Assembly: GCA_002070115.1 (NCBI GenBank)
Contig: MWCO01000043.1
Location: 1-51,593, forward strand
DNA: 51,593 nucleotides
Direction: 5' to 3'
Source: Deltaproteobacteria bacterium ADurb.Bin207
Lineage (GTDB): Bacteria > Myxococcota_A > Polyangia > Polyangiales > Polyangiaceae
Of the stretch, positions 36,072 to 44,377 are shown in pieces. Each line of letters opens with the position of its first letter. Positions within the stretch are counted from its first letter, which is position 1. Position numbers and translations under genes: made by a program. Under the pieces are notes generated by a model. That model saw only the letters and a program-made list of their open reading frames with translations, was not told the origin of the DNA and did no database searches.

Positions 36072-36536
36072 TTACCTGCGCCGGTACTCGGCCTCCATAA
36101 TCGTATCCCAATCCGCATCATCCCGCTGGCTCTGCAACCGAAACACATAGGCTCCGGGTTCGAGGAATGTGTGCGAATAGCGCACTTTCCCGCCAGGTTG
36201 CTCGAGTACAAACACAAGCTCGTTTTCCTTCCACGTCCCACGGGCTGGCTGCCTCGGGGCAAGCCCCATGGAATCGAACCAATATAATACGTACTCCTTC
36301 TCGATATCGTCCCAGCCATACACCCCATGCCCCACGAACGTCTCCCCCCCATCCCTTTGTTCCACATAATCGGATACCAAAAAAAAGCCGTCCGCCACCA
36401 CCGTGTTCGAAAAACGTCCCACAGCCATCCCCGCCGAACCCCATGCCGATGGCGCCAGCCGCACGATGCCTTCCCAATTGCCTACCAGGGTATGAAGCTT
36501 CTCATGCTGTTTTCCTGGTTGCGGTCTCCAGTTCAT
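36072..36536 (-). CDS. DUF1579-like protein (154 aa)
   Basis: ATG 36536 gives MNWRPQPGKQHEKLHTLVGN, then WEGIVRLAP, GRFSNTVVADGFFLVSDY, GHGVYGWDDIEKEYVLYWFD and GTWKENELVF. This succession matches the DUF1579 pattern of a lipocalin-like barrel of unknown ligand. The upstream in-frame start at 36593 would intrude on the divergent TldD-like gene's promoter. Divergent from that gene by 72 bp, it is likely cytoplasmic. Confidence 0.8.
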   Translation of the reverse strand: MNWRPQPGKQHEKLHTLVGNWEGIVRLAPSAWGSAGMAVGRFSNTVVADGFFLVSDYVEQRDGGETFVGHGVYGWDDIEKEYVLYWFDSMGLAPRQPARGTWKENELVFVLEQPGGKVRYSHTFLEPGAYVFRLQSQRDDADWDTIMEAEYRRR

Positions 36537-36608
36537 CGATACAACCTCGCTTATCCTCGTGGCTTCCAGTTGACCGGCAGCCTGTCCTCCCATGATAGAA
36601 CCAATCGC

Positions 36609-38441
36609 ATGGCGGTAGACGATCCTTCTAACTGTCGACCCAATCGGTGCCGTATCGCAACAGCCACACGGTTCGGGTCATGGTTTTCGTGCTTCATCGC
36701 CCTCGGTTGCTCCGCGGCCCCCGTTACCTCACCGCAAAATCCACAAGCCACCTTGGCACTGCCCGAGGCTGCGAAAACCCTTTCTCTGGGACGACGGCAG
36801 GTGGCTGTTGCCGCTAGTCCGACTCCTCTGCTCGAACGCCTGGCTTCTGAAGTCCAGCAATTCGGAACGGTATTTTCTTCTCGCGAAGATACGCCCGTAT
36901 ACCACCTGGCCTACGAGGTGAACGACACCTCGAAAGTCGATATCCTTGCGAGTTACGGAGCCATTCTGAGCCACACGCATACACGTCGACGCTTGCTCGA
37001 TGTGGACCTACGCGTGGGTTCCTACGAACTCGACAATACGCATCCGCTGATTGATTCCGCTTATTATCAAGGCAATGCGGCGATCGCCTGGGACGACGAT
37101 GCTCATGAATCCCTGCATAACACCCTCTGGTGGGAAACCAACCAAGCCTATAAAAAAGCTTGTAAGGAGCTTATCGAAGTACGCGCACAACGACAGATCG
37201 ACGTGGCAAGCGACGATCAATCCAGCGATTATTCCGAAGAAGCACCGCTTGTCCACCTCGAAGCTCCCGTTGCACTGACTGTCGATCGCGCGGATTGGGA
37301 ACAGCGCGTTCGATCGTTGAGCGCCTTGTTTCGGGGACATGAACACATTCACCAGGGCTTCGTTCGTTTCGAACTGACGACCACGAACCGCTCCTACGTG
37401 AGCATGGGGGGACATCGCGTGCAGACCGGAACAACCCACGCTCGGGTGTCCTTTGGAGCGTCGGGCATCAGCGATGACGGTGACGAACTCACTCGTTCGG
37501 ATGAGATCGATGCGCACGACGTTTCGGGATTGCCGAACGATGAGCATCTTCGTTTTCGAGTTCAACACATCATCGAGGATATGGAAGGCCTGGCGAAAGC
37601 CCCGAAAGCAGAGCCCTACGTGGGCCCGGCCCTTGTCGATGGCAAAGCCGCGGCCGTGCTATTTCATGAGGTCTTTGGGCATCGCGTGGAGGGGCATAGA
37701 CAGAAAGGGCAGATCGAAGGACAAACCTTCATCGATCAAGTGGGGCAACCCATCATGAATTCCGTGTTCGATGTGTACGACGACCCCACCGTAAGTTCCG
37801 TCAACGGCATCGATCTCAATGGGTTTTATCGCGTGGATTCCGAAGGGGTTCGAGCGCGACGGGCTCAACTCATCGAAAAGGGTGTATTCGTTGGTTTTCT
37901 CATGTCTCGAATGCCCATTCGCGGCATGGCGCACTCCAACGGCCACGGTCGTCGTGAACCAGGCTATCGAGCGATCGCGCGACAGGCCAACTTGATCGTC
38001 GATCCATCGCGGGTCACCTCGAGAGAAGCGCTGGAGCGTGCATTGATCGATGAGGTGAAACGTCAGCGCAAACCTTTCGGGCTGCGCATCGGTGAAGTCA
38101 CGGGTGGTTATACGACGACCCAGCGGGGAGATCCGCAAGCCTTCGTGGTCGAACCGGTGATGGTATATCGCGTATATCCCGATGGACGACAGGAGTTGGT
38201 CCGCGGCATCACGTTGGAAGGCACGCCGCTTTCCCTGCTGAGTCATGTGCTCGCGGCGGGTAACGACTTCGCGGTGTTCAACGGGTTCTGCGGGGCGGAG
38301 TCCGGGGAGGTCCCTGCTTCCGCCATCAGTCCAAGCTTGTTGCTACGACAAATCGAAGTGTCCAGACAGCCCGTCAGCGGTCAACGTCCACCGCTGCTTC
38401 CCGCTCCGCAGATCGCTCGTTCGTCAGGGAGGAAGCCATGA
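36609..38441 (+). CDS. Exported TldD-like metalloprotease lipoprotein (610 aa)
   Basis: ATG 36609 yields a basic start and a hydrophobic stretch ending in IALGCSA, a lipobox, so this member of the TldD/PmbA family should sit outside the cytoplasm. An N-terminal region (about 40-300) resembles the family's first domain. The metal site is FHEVFGHRVEGHR near 351-363, the HExxxH form of TldD. The C-terminal part has MAHSNGHGRREPG, GLRIGEVTGGYTT and DFAVFNGFCGAESG, seen in TldD/TldE as the region around the active cleft. In E. coli the cytosolic pair TldD/TldE cleaves peptides. Here a paired gene overlaps by ATGA. Confidence 0.9.
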   Translation: MAVDDPSNCRPNRCRIATATRFGSWFSCFIALGCSAAPVTSPQNPQATLALPEAAKTLSLGRRQVAVAASPTPLLERLASEVQQFGTVFSSREDTPVYHLAYEVNDTSKVDILASYGAILSHTHTRRRLLDVDLRVGSYELDNTHPLIDSAYYQGNAAIAWDDDAHESLHNTLWWETNQAYKKACKELIEVRAQRQIDVASDDQSSDYSEEAPLVHLEAPVALTVDRADWEQRVRSLSALFRGHEHIHQGFVRFELTTTNRSYVSMGGHRVQTGTTHARVSFGASGISDDGDELTRSDEIDAHDVSGLPNDEHLRFRVQHIIEDMEGLAKAPKAEPYVGPALVDGKAAAVLFHEVFGHRVEGHRQKGQIEGQTFIDQVGQPIMNSVFDVYDDPTVSSVNGIDLNGFYRVDSEGVRARRAQLIEKGVFVGFLMSRMPIRGMAHSNGHGRREPGYRAIARQANLIVDPSRVTSREALERALIDEVKRQRKPFGLRIGEVTGGYTTTQRGDPQAFVVEPVMVYRVYPDGRQELVRGITLEGTPLSLLSHVLAAGNDFAVFNGFCGAESGEVPASAISPSLLLRQIEVSRQPVSGQRPPLLPAPQIARSSGRKP

Positions 38442-40174
38442 AACAGCGATTCATCAAGGCGCTACGAATCGCTGCCGCAGGTATCGGCACCGTTGCGATT
38501 CCCATCATTTCCCACGCGCAAATCCCTTCGCATCCCATCAGCGTTTCGCCATGGGTCTCACCGATGCAGGATGAAATCGAGCGTGCCATGTCGCTCGAAC
38601 TTCCAGGCATGCCTCGTCCCCACTACATCATCGCAACCCTCATCGAACAACAAGAAGCGCTCGTCGAAGCCAGCCTTGGAGCGGTCCTCCAACAGCACCA
38701 GGATCGTTCCAGGGTTTTGAAAGTCGAAGTTCGCGTGGGCGATCGCTCCTTCGACAACAGCAATTTCCTTGGAGGCTCACCGCAAGCCATCGTGGTTTGG
38801 CCCGCTCCGCTCGATGACGATCCGCTCTGTTTACGACGCTTGCTTTGGCTTGCCGCGGACCGTTCCTACATCGGGGCGACTGAATCTTATGAAGCCAAAC
38901 GGGCGCATCGGGAGGCGATGACGATCGAACAGGACCGCATCGATGATTTCTCTGCGTCTGCAGCCGTGAGATTTCGTGGTTCATCCGCTCCCGTTGTTCC
39001 GCCATTGGATCGGCTCAGCGCGTTGGCCACGGCGGCATCGTCTGTTTTTTCCAATCATCCCAAGGTGTATCAATCGCGCGTTCGAATGGCGGTACGCTCC
39101 CAAGCGCGAACCCTGCTTGATTCGGAAAATCGGGTCATCGAAGACAGCGCGTCGCTTGTCGAAATCGAAATCGTTGCGCAAACGCAAGCTCGAGATGGGA
39201 TGGAATTATCCGATCGGCATGCATTCGCTTCCATTCATTTCGATGAGATACCTACCGAAGAGACCATGGTTCGTTGGGCGCGAGAACTGATGGTTCGGCT
39301 CGAAACGATGCGCGAGGCTGCCATCGTTCAACCCTATTCGGGGCCGGTATTGTTCGAGGGAAGGGCTTCTTCGCGACTATTTCGAACCCTGTTGGCCGAG
39401 GAATTATCCGCAACTCCATCGCCGGAGCCCACCGAGGGTCAGGATACATTGGGCGCTTTGGCCACACGAAAAGGCTTTCGTATTTTGCCGGTAACCTTCG
39501 ATGTCGTGGATGATCCGACAGTGGATCGAATCGCGGGTCTTCCGGCCATCGGCCATTACCTATTCGATGATCAAGGAGTGCGGGCCCAACCCGTTCACGT
39601 GGTGAAAGAAGGCATTCTCGACATGCTGTTGTCGTCGAGAACGCCATCGAAGACGGTTGCTATTTCGAATGGTCATGGGCGGGCTGGTTGGCTGGGCGAC
39701 GCTCGCGGACGAGCAGCGAACGTATGGATTCGAGCGCGTGATGGTCTGTCTCGCGCATCGTTGCGAAACGCATTGCTCGAGGCCGCGAGGAAAGAAGGTT
39801 TGGACTACGGAATCATCGTTGCGGGTTTTGAAGAATCGTCTGGAATCGAAGGGACTTCTTTTTCGCTTGGACGACGAGACAGCCAATGGCCGCCGTCGGC
39901 GGAGGCCTATCGACTGTACCGGGGCGGGAAGCTGGAACCGATACGGGGGTTGACGATCCAGGGGCTTCGTCCTCGGGATCTTCGTCGTATCGTAGCGGCG
40001 GGGGCGGATGCGAATGTGTATTCGTATCGCGCCTCGGCGAACGCCGTAAGGGCATTCAACGACAGCGTGGGAGAGATACCTACAACGATCATAGCTCCTT
40101 CGGTATTATTTCCTGATGTCGATGTGGTGGGAATGGCTCCTCCCTATCCTTTGGTTCCTGCTGCGGCGCCTTGA
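38438..40174 (+). CDS. Exported TldE/PmbA-like partner protein (578 aa)
   Basis: The start overlaps the TGA of the TldD-like gene, and the product begins with a Sec signal ending SHA. It aligns by eye with the previous protein over its length: AVSIxNGHGRAGWLG-like sequence (VAISNGHGRAGWLGDARGR), GLDYGIIVAGFEESSG and YSYRASANAV. The metal site is absent: where the partner has HEVFGHRVEGH this one reads FRTLLAEELSATPSP. Loss of the site in one subunit is the pattern of E. coli TldD/TldE, so the two probably form a heterodimer in the periplasm or at the outer membrane. Confidence 0.86.
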   Translation: MKQRFIKALRIAAAGIGTVAIPIISHAQIPSHPISVSPWVSPMQDEIERAMSLELPGMPRPHYIIATLIEQQEALVEASLGAVLQQHQDRSRVLKVEVRVGDRSFDNSNFLGGSPQAIVVWPAPLDDDPLCLRRLLWLAADRSYIGATESYEAKRAHREAMTIEQDRIDDFSASAAVRFRGSSAPVVPPLDRLSALATAASSVFSNHPKVYQSRVRMAVRSQARTLLDSENRVIEDSASLVEIEIVAQTQARDGMELSDRHAFASIHFDEIPTEETMVRWARELMVRLETMREAAIVQPYSGPVLFEGRASSRLFRTLLAEELSATPSPEPTEGQDTLGALATRKGFRILPVTFDVVDDPTVDRIAGLPAIGHYLFDDQGVRAQPVHVVKEGILDMLLSSRTPSKTVAISNGHGRAGWLGDARGRAANVWIRARDGLSRASLRNALLEAARKEGLDYGIIVAGFEESSGIEGTSFSLGRRDSQWPPSAEAYRLYRGGKLEPIRGLTIQGLRPRDLRRIVAAGADANVYSYRASANAVRAFNDSVGEIPTTIIAPSVLFPDVDVVGMAPPYPLVPAAAP

Positions 40175-40255
40175 GGAAAAAATATCGACGTGTCTGGGAA
40201 CAAGATCGCCCCATCGATGTCTTGGTTCGATACGCCTGTTTGAAAGGAGCCGAGG

Positions 40256-40792
40256 ATGCGAGCATGGGTGGTTAGTGCGGTGATGTTGATGGGGGCTTAC
40301 GGACTTTGGATGTCCTCGGGGATTCATCGAGAGGCGCCTTTGGTTGAGCATCGGGGCATGACAGCGGGGGTAGTGGCGATGGAAAATGAGGTGGCCCTGG
40401 CTCCGGACGATGCGCAGAAGCTGTCATCGTTGTGTCAGGCTTATCTTCAGCGAAACGCGCCAGGGCTTGCTCTGGCGGCGATTCATCGCGCGCCTTCGAT
40501 GGTCCAGCAACAGCCGGAGATTCAGCATCTTTGGGCGAAGGCGTTGTTATATGAAGGGCAAGCTTCTGAGGCGCTCGACAAGCAGCGTTTCGTTCTAGCC
40601 GCGTGTGAGAAGCAGGAGTGTTCGGCGTGGCTGGTAGCGTCGGCCGCGAGGCAGGAAGCGTTTTTGTCGGCCCTTGTCGATGGGGGAGTCGAGGACGTAT
40701 TTCGCAATCCGGGGCAAGCGTTTGAGGCGTATCGTTTGATCAGTGGCCCTATGGTGACGGTGATGGATAGCGAGCGTCAGACGGTCCAGTGA
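40256..40792 (+). CDS. Small TPR-like exported protein (178 aa)
   Basis: AAGGAG lies seven bases upstream of ATG 40256. The N-terminus (MRAWVVSAVMLMGAYGLWMS) is a signal peptide or membrane anchor. TPR-like helices follow (LSSLCQAYLQRNAPGLALAA, IQHLWAKALLYEGQASEALD). Three Cys occur in the middle. It is 81 bp downstream of the TldE-like gene and is probably part of that transcript; it could assist the protease pair. It ends before a convergent gene at 40850. Confidence 0.7.
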   Translation: MRAWVVSAVMLMGAYGLWMSSGIHREAPLVEHRGMTAGVVAMENEVALAPDDAQKLSSLCQAYLQRNAPGLALAAIHRAPSMVQQQPEIQHLWAKALLYEGQASEALDKQRFVLAACEKQECSAWLVASAARQEAFLSALVDGGVEDVFRNPGQAFEAYRLISGPMVTVMDSERQTVQ

Positions 40793-40849
40793 CACGACAG
40801 GCGGTGGCGGGTGGATGGTGGGGAGAGCCGCTAGCGATGGGTTGTGGCA

Positions 40850-41494
40850 TTACTCTTCTGGTTCTGCGGGTTCGTGGTCGTGGGCGTGTTTGTTGTTGGT
40901 AGCTTCGAGCCATTCGAAAGCCATATCGACGACTTCGACGCGCGTGGAGGGAGCGACATATTCATCGTCGGAGACAACGGGCAGGGCTTGGAGTCTGCGC
41001 GTGAGGGCTTGCCGCAAAGGGGGGGCGAAGCGGAATACCTCCCATTGTTTTTCAGCTTTTGGGCCTACGAGGGCGACATGGGCCATGGCGACGGGGAAAA
41101 TCGTGATGGAAGGGGCCGAAAGGGACCAGAGCAACTGGTCTTGGGCGAGGGGTTCCCAGCAGAGTGGGTGGCGTGCGCGCAGCAATTCCCCGAGGTAGCA
41201 GCCGGCTACCGAGGCGATGAGGGCGTGGGTATGGGGTGAACCTTGAGCGCGGGCCTCGCGCAGATAGTGATCCAGGACAGGAAGGGTTTCGGTCTGATAG
41301 TCAAGAGCAATACCGAGATTCTTTTGCACGTATTGGACACACGTTTGCGCACCATCGACAACCTCGATGGGTACGGGCGTATTCGTTGATGAACGGTCCC
41401 AACTTGAGGTATTTCCCATGGTGGTCCACCATGCTTCCGGATGGGTAAAGACGCAATGGTCGAGCGGGCGGACCGAACTGACGGCAATGGACAT
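40850..41494 (-). CDS. Hypothetical protein, unknown function (214 aa)
   Basis: This soluble protein contains a helical region (LGIALDYQTETLPVLDHYLR, LIASVAGCYLGELLRARHPL) and strand-like segments (ITIFPVAMAHVALVG). It ends in a His/Glu-rich tail (NNKHAHDHEPAEPEE) that could bind metal. I do not recognise the family. ATG 41494 has only a weak, too-close purine run; ATG 41419 (MGNTSSWDRSS) is an alternative start. Confidence 0.65.
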   Translation of the reverse strand: MSIAVSSVRPLDHCVFTHPEAWWTTMGNTSSWDRSSTNTPVPIEVVDGAQTCVQYVQKNLGIALDYQTETLPVLDHYLREARAQGSPHTHALIASVAGCYLGELLRARHPLCWEPLAQDQLLWSLSAPSITIFPVAMAHVALVGPKAEKQWEVFRFAPPLRQALTRRLQALPVVSDDEYVAPSTRVEVVDMAFEWLEATNNKHAHDHEPAEPEE

Positions 41495-41557
41495 TCCTAT
41501 CCATCACTTTTCCGGCACGGCGACACACCTGTGCTAGGATGGCAAACCTTGTAGGCG

Positions 41558-42295
41558 ATGCGCATTGCAATATTTTCAGACGTCCACGCGAACTACGAAG
41601 CCCTCAGTGCGGTTATCGAGGCCTACAAGCGTGAGGAGATCGACGTTTACTACTGTTTGGGAGACACCGTGGGCTACGGTGGTTCACCGAATCATTGTGC
41701 GGAGTTGGTGCGCAAGCTTGCGTCCAAAACGATTTTAGGCAACCACGATGCGGCGGTAGCTGGGCGAATGGACTATTCGTATTACTACGAAGCTGCTCGC
41801 AATGCTTTGGACACGCATGCGGCGATGCTCAGCGGTGAAAGCATGAGCTGGCTCAAGAACCTGCCGTATCAGGAACGCTTGATCGATCAGGACTTGCAGC
41901 TTTGCCATGGTTCGCCGATTCGTCTCGAGGAGTTCGAGTATATTTTCGCGCCGGAACAGGCTCGCGAGTGCTTGTCCATCTGGGACGAATTGCAGCACCT
42001 TACGGTGATTGGTCACTCTCATCTGTGCAAGGTATTTGCTCTCGACCAGGATTCGGTCGAAGAGCTACCCGCCACCGACTTGGTGCTCGACCCCCATCGC
42101 AAATACATCATCAGCGTCGGTTCCGTGGGACAACCGAGGGATTACGACAACCGTGCCAGTTACACCGTGTACGACCTGGCCACGGGGCGATTCGAGTTCA
42201 AGCGCATCGAATACGACATCGAAACGGCGGCGGACAAGGTATTGAAAGCGGATTTGGAGCGCAACTTCGCGCACCGGCTGTACATCGGCGTTTGA
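41558..42295 (+). CDS. Calcineurin-like metallophosphoesterase (245 aa)
   Basis: The metal-binding series is complete: SDVHANYEAL (about 7-16), CLGDTVGYGG (34-43), LGNHDAAVAG (59-68), CHG near 122 and GHSH near 152. This layout is that of single-domain YfcE/MJ0936-type phosphodiesterases, cytoplasmic and dependent on divalent metal. The substrate is not predictable. It is divergent from the unknown gene at 40850. Confidence 0.93.
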   Translation: MRIAIFSDVHANYEALSAVIEAYKREEIDVYYCLGDTVGYGGSPNHCAELVRKLASKTILGNHDAAVAGRMDYSYYYEAARNALDTHAAMLSGESMSWLKNLPYQERLIDQDLQLCHGSPIRLEEFEYIFAPEQARECLSIWDELQHLTVIGHSHLCKVFALDQDSVEELPATDLVLDPHRKYIISVGSVGQPRDYDNRASYTVYDLATGRFEFKRIEYDIETAADKVLKADLERNFAHRLYIGV

Positions 42296-42364
42296 TCCTC
42301 TCGATCGTCGTTTCGTCACTCATCCAGCTTGACCGGTAGAACCCCTTTTGCCATGGTGCGCCGC

Positions 42365-42454
42365 GGAGAGATGACCGAGAGGCCGAAGGTGCCTGATTCG
42401 AAATCAGGTGTGCCCGTGAGGGTACCGCGGGTTCGAATCCCGCTCTCTCCGCCA
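42365..42454 (+). tRNA. tRNA-Ser (anticodon CGA)
   Basis: The acceptor GGAGAGA pairs with TCTCTCC. The anticodon stem CCTGA/TCAGG encloses the loop TTCGAAA, giving anticodon CGA. A long variable arm typical of tRNA-Ser is present, the discriminator is G and CCA is encoded. Its first 20 bases or so are identical to those of the next tRNA. Confidence 0.95.
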
Positions 42455-42517
42455 GTGACTATCAGCAAAAAGTGAGTTAGGAGTTGGTTGGCTGGTGTTC
42501 CAGCCATGGTTCGCTTG

Positions 42518-42602
42518 GGAGAGATGACCGAGAGGCCGAAGGTGCACGACTGGAAATCGTGTGTACGGAAACGTACCGTGGGTTCGAATCCCACTCTCTC
42601 CG
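42518..42602 (+). tRNA. tRNA-Ser (anticodon GGA)
   Basis: The acceptor GGAGAGA/TCTCTCC and D arm are the same as in the upstream tRNA-Ser. The anticodon stem CACGA/TCGTG encloses CTGGAAA, giving GGA. The variable arm (GTGTACGGAAACGTAC) is long and differs from its neighbour. CCA is not encoded (GCCC follows). Confidence 0.95.
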
Positions 42603-42711
42603 CCCTGCACGCCGCGTGACGCAAACGCGGCGTTTTTCATTTCACACCCTTGCTTTTGAGGCTCGCGGTTCTCCTCGCATCGACCCTACGGAAGCGGTAG
42701 GCTCGACCGCA

Positions 42712-43581
42712 ATGCGTGTGCGTTGGCTCATTCCATGGCTTGCCATCTTTGCTTGCGGAGGACCGCCGTCGGCCACGACTCCCAGTTCGTCCACGCCCGC
42801 GACAGAGCGTCCCAGCGACCTGACGAGCGATGAACTCCGCAGTTACGATGCTTACCTCGAGCGATTTCGCTCGCCCTGCGACAACAACCAGTCGTTGGCG
42901 TCGTGCTTGTCGTCTGCTCGGTCGTGCTCCTCTTGCCGTGCCGCCGCGCAATTCGTAGCTCGTTCCATTCGTTCGGGATATACGGCCAAGCAAGTGCAAG
43001 CGCGCTATCAGGCTCGCTTCGATCCCGCTCTCGTTCAGATCATCGATGTGCGGGGAGCCCCCAGTCTCGGTCCTGACGATGCCCCTGTCACGATCGTCGA
43101 ATTCGCGGACTTCCAATGTCCTTTCTGTGCGGTTTCCGCTCCTTTGCTCGATGCGCTCGTCGAATTGTACACGCCTCATTTGCGCCTCGTTTTCAAGGAC
43201 TTTCCCATCAAGTACCATCCCAATGCGCTATCCACTGCCCAAGCGGGAGTGGCAGCGCATAACCAAGGCAAGTTCTGGCAATTGCATCATCTGATGTTCG
43301 CCAACCGTGAACAGCTCGATCCACCGGACATCGAGCGGTACGCCCGCAGTCTCAACCTCGACATGCAGCGCTTTGTTTCGGATTGGGAGTCTGCAGCGAC
43401 AACCCAACGAGTCGACGCCGACTACCAGGAGGGAATCAGGCTCAATGTCCGAGGAACGCCATCGTTTTTCATCAACGGTCGCAGCTTCGACATCGAACTT
43501 TTCGATTTTGGTGGTGAAGACTTGTTGGCGTGGATCGAACTCGAAATCGAGTTGACGACCGGAAAACCATATCAAAAGTAG
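42712..43581 (+). CDS. DsbA-family thioredoxin-fold lipoprotein (289 aa)
   Basis: ATG 42712 gives a short lipoprotein signal (lipobox IFACG). A linker and a Cys-rich helical segment (about 55-80, CDNNQSLASCLSS then CSSCRAA) precede the DsbA-like domain. This begins APVTIVEFADFQCPFC near 125-140, with the active-site CPFC, and continues with VFKDFPIKYHPNA and NVRGTPSFFINGR, the cis-Pro loop. It should catalyse disulfide exchange outside the cytoplasmic membrane. The extra Cys-rich segment might be a substrate or redox partner. It starts about 110 bp after the tRNA-Ser genes. Confidence 0.92.
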   Translation: MRVRWLIPWLAIFACGGPPSATTPSSSTPATERPSDLTSDELRSYDAYLERFRSPCDNNQSLASCLSSARSCSSCRAAAQFVARSIRSGYTAKQVQARYQARFDPALVQIIDVRGAPSLGPDDAPVTIVEFADFQCPFCAVSAPLLDALVELYTPHLRLVFKDFPIKYHPNALSTAQAGVAAHNQGKFWQLHHLMFANREQLDPPDIERYARSLNLDMQRFVSDWESAATTQRVDADYQEGIRLNVRGTPSFFINGRSFDIELFDFGGEDLLAWIELEIELTTGKPYQK

Positions 43582-43590
43582 GAGTCGTTC

Positions 43591-44334
43591 ATGCGAGGTG
43601 TCTCCGATGTCTGCGGCTGCTTTCCCACGGGTCTTCCCTACCCTGGAATTGCGCAACTCGTTCGCACCACCTTGCTGGGAGTCGTCCAAGAACTCGATGC
43701 ATCCCTGCCGTGGGTCGCCCATCCCATCGTCATGATCGATACCGAAACGACAGGTCGTAAGGCATCGGAAGATCGGATCATCGAAATCGCCATTGTCAAA
43801 GGCCGTGATGGCGAGATTCTCAGTCGCGATTCCTGGCTGATCAATCCAGGATGCCCCATCCCGGAGGACTCATCAGCCGTTCACGGAATTTTGGACGAAC
43901 ACGTCGAAAGCAAGCCATTTTTTGCGGATGTCTGCGACGAAATCATCGAAAAACTCGAGGGAGCCATTCCTGCCGCCTACAACGCGTCGTTCGATCGCGA
44001 GTTTCTTCTCGCGGAAATCCAGCGTTTGCAACGTCATGATCTACGCGACGTGCCAGCCATACGCGATCGCGTCGTTTGGATCGATCCGCTCGTTTGGGCC
44101 CGTCACCTATTTCAAGAAGAAAAATCTCGTAAATTATCGGCGATGGCCGAACTGCTTGGCGTCGAAATGGAACGAGCGCACCGGGCCACGGATGATGCCA
44201 GCGCCGCTTTGCGTCTGATGTACAAGATGGCCGAGCAAAACCGTGTTCCCTCGGCGTATGGCGAATTCATTCAAGAGCAAGTTCGCCTGTCGCGCATCCA
44301 GGGAGAAGCGCGCAGTGGATGGCGCAGGTCTTGA
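43591..44334 (+). CDS. DEDDh 3'-5' exonuclease (DnaQ-like) (247 aa)
   Basis: AGGAG lies six bases before ATG 43591. Exo I is IDTETTG (about 49-55, Asp and Glu of DEDDh). Exo II is [11 protein letters not shown] near 130-140, supplying the next Asp. Exo III is [10 protein letters not shown] near 194-203, with the His and final Asp. The match to DNA polymerase III epsilon-type exonucleases is good, with [17 protein letters not shown] between. A 45-residue N-terminal extension with three Cys is unusual. The enzyme probably acts in repair or nucleic-acid trimming. Confidence 0.9.
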   Translation: MRGVSDVCGCFPTGLPYPGIAQLVRTTLLGVVQELDASLPWVAHPIVMIDTETTGRKASEDRIIEIAIVKGRDGEILSRDSWLINPGCPIPEDSSAVHGILDEHVESKPFFADVCDEIIEKLEGAIPAAYNASFDREFLLAEIQRLQRHDLRDVPAIRDRVVWIDPLVWARHLFQEEKSRKLSAMAELLGVEMERAHRATDDASAALRLMYKMAEQNRVPSAYGEFIQEQVRLSRIQGEARSGWRRS

Positions 44335-44377
44335 GCCCATTCGCAACGAACACCATCGATTCGCATCCAATACAGTC

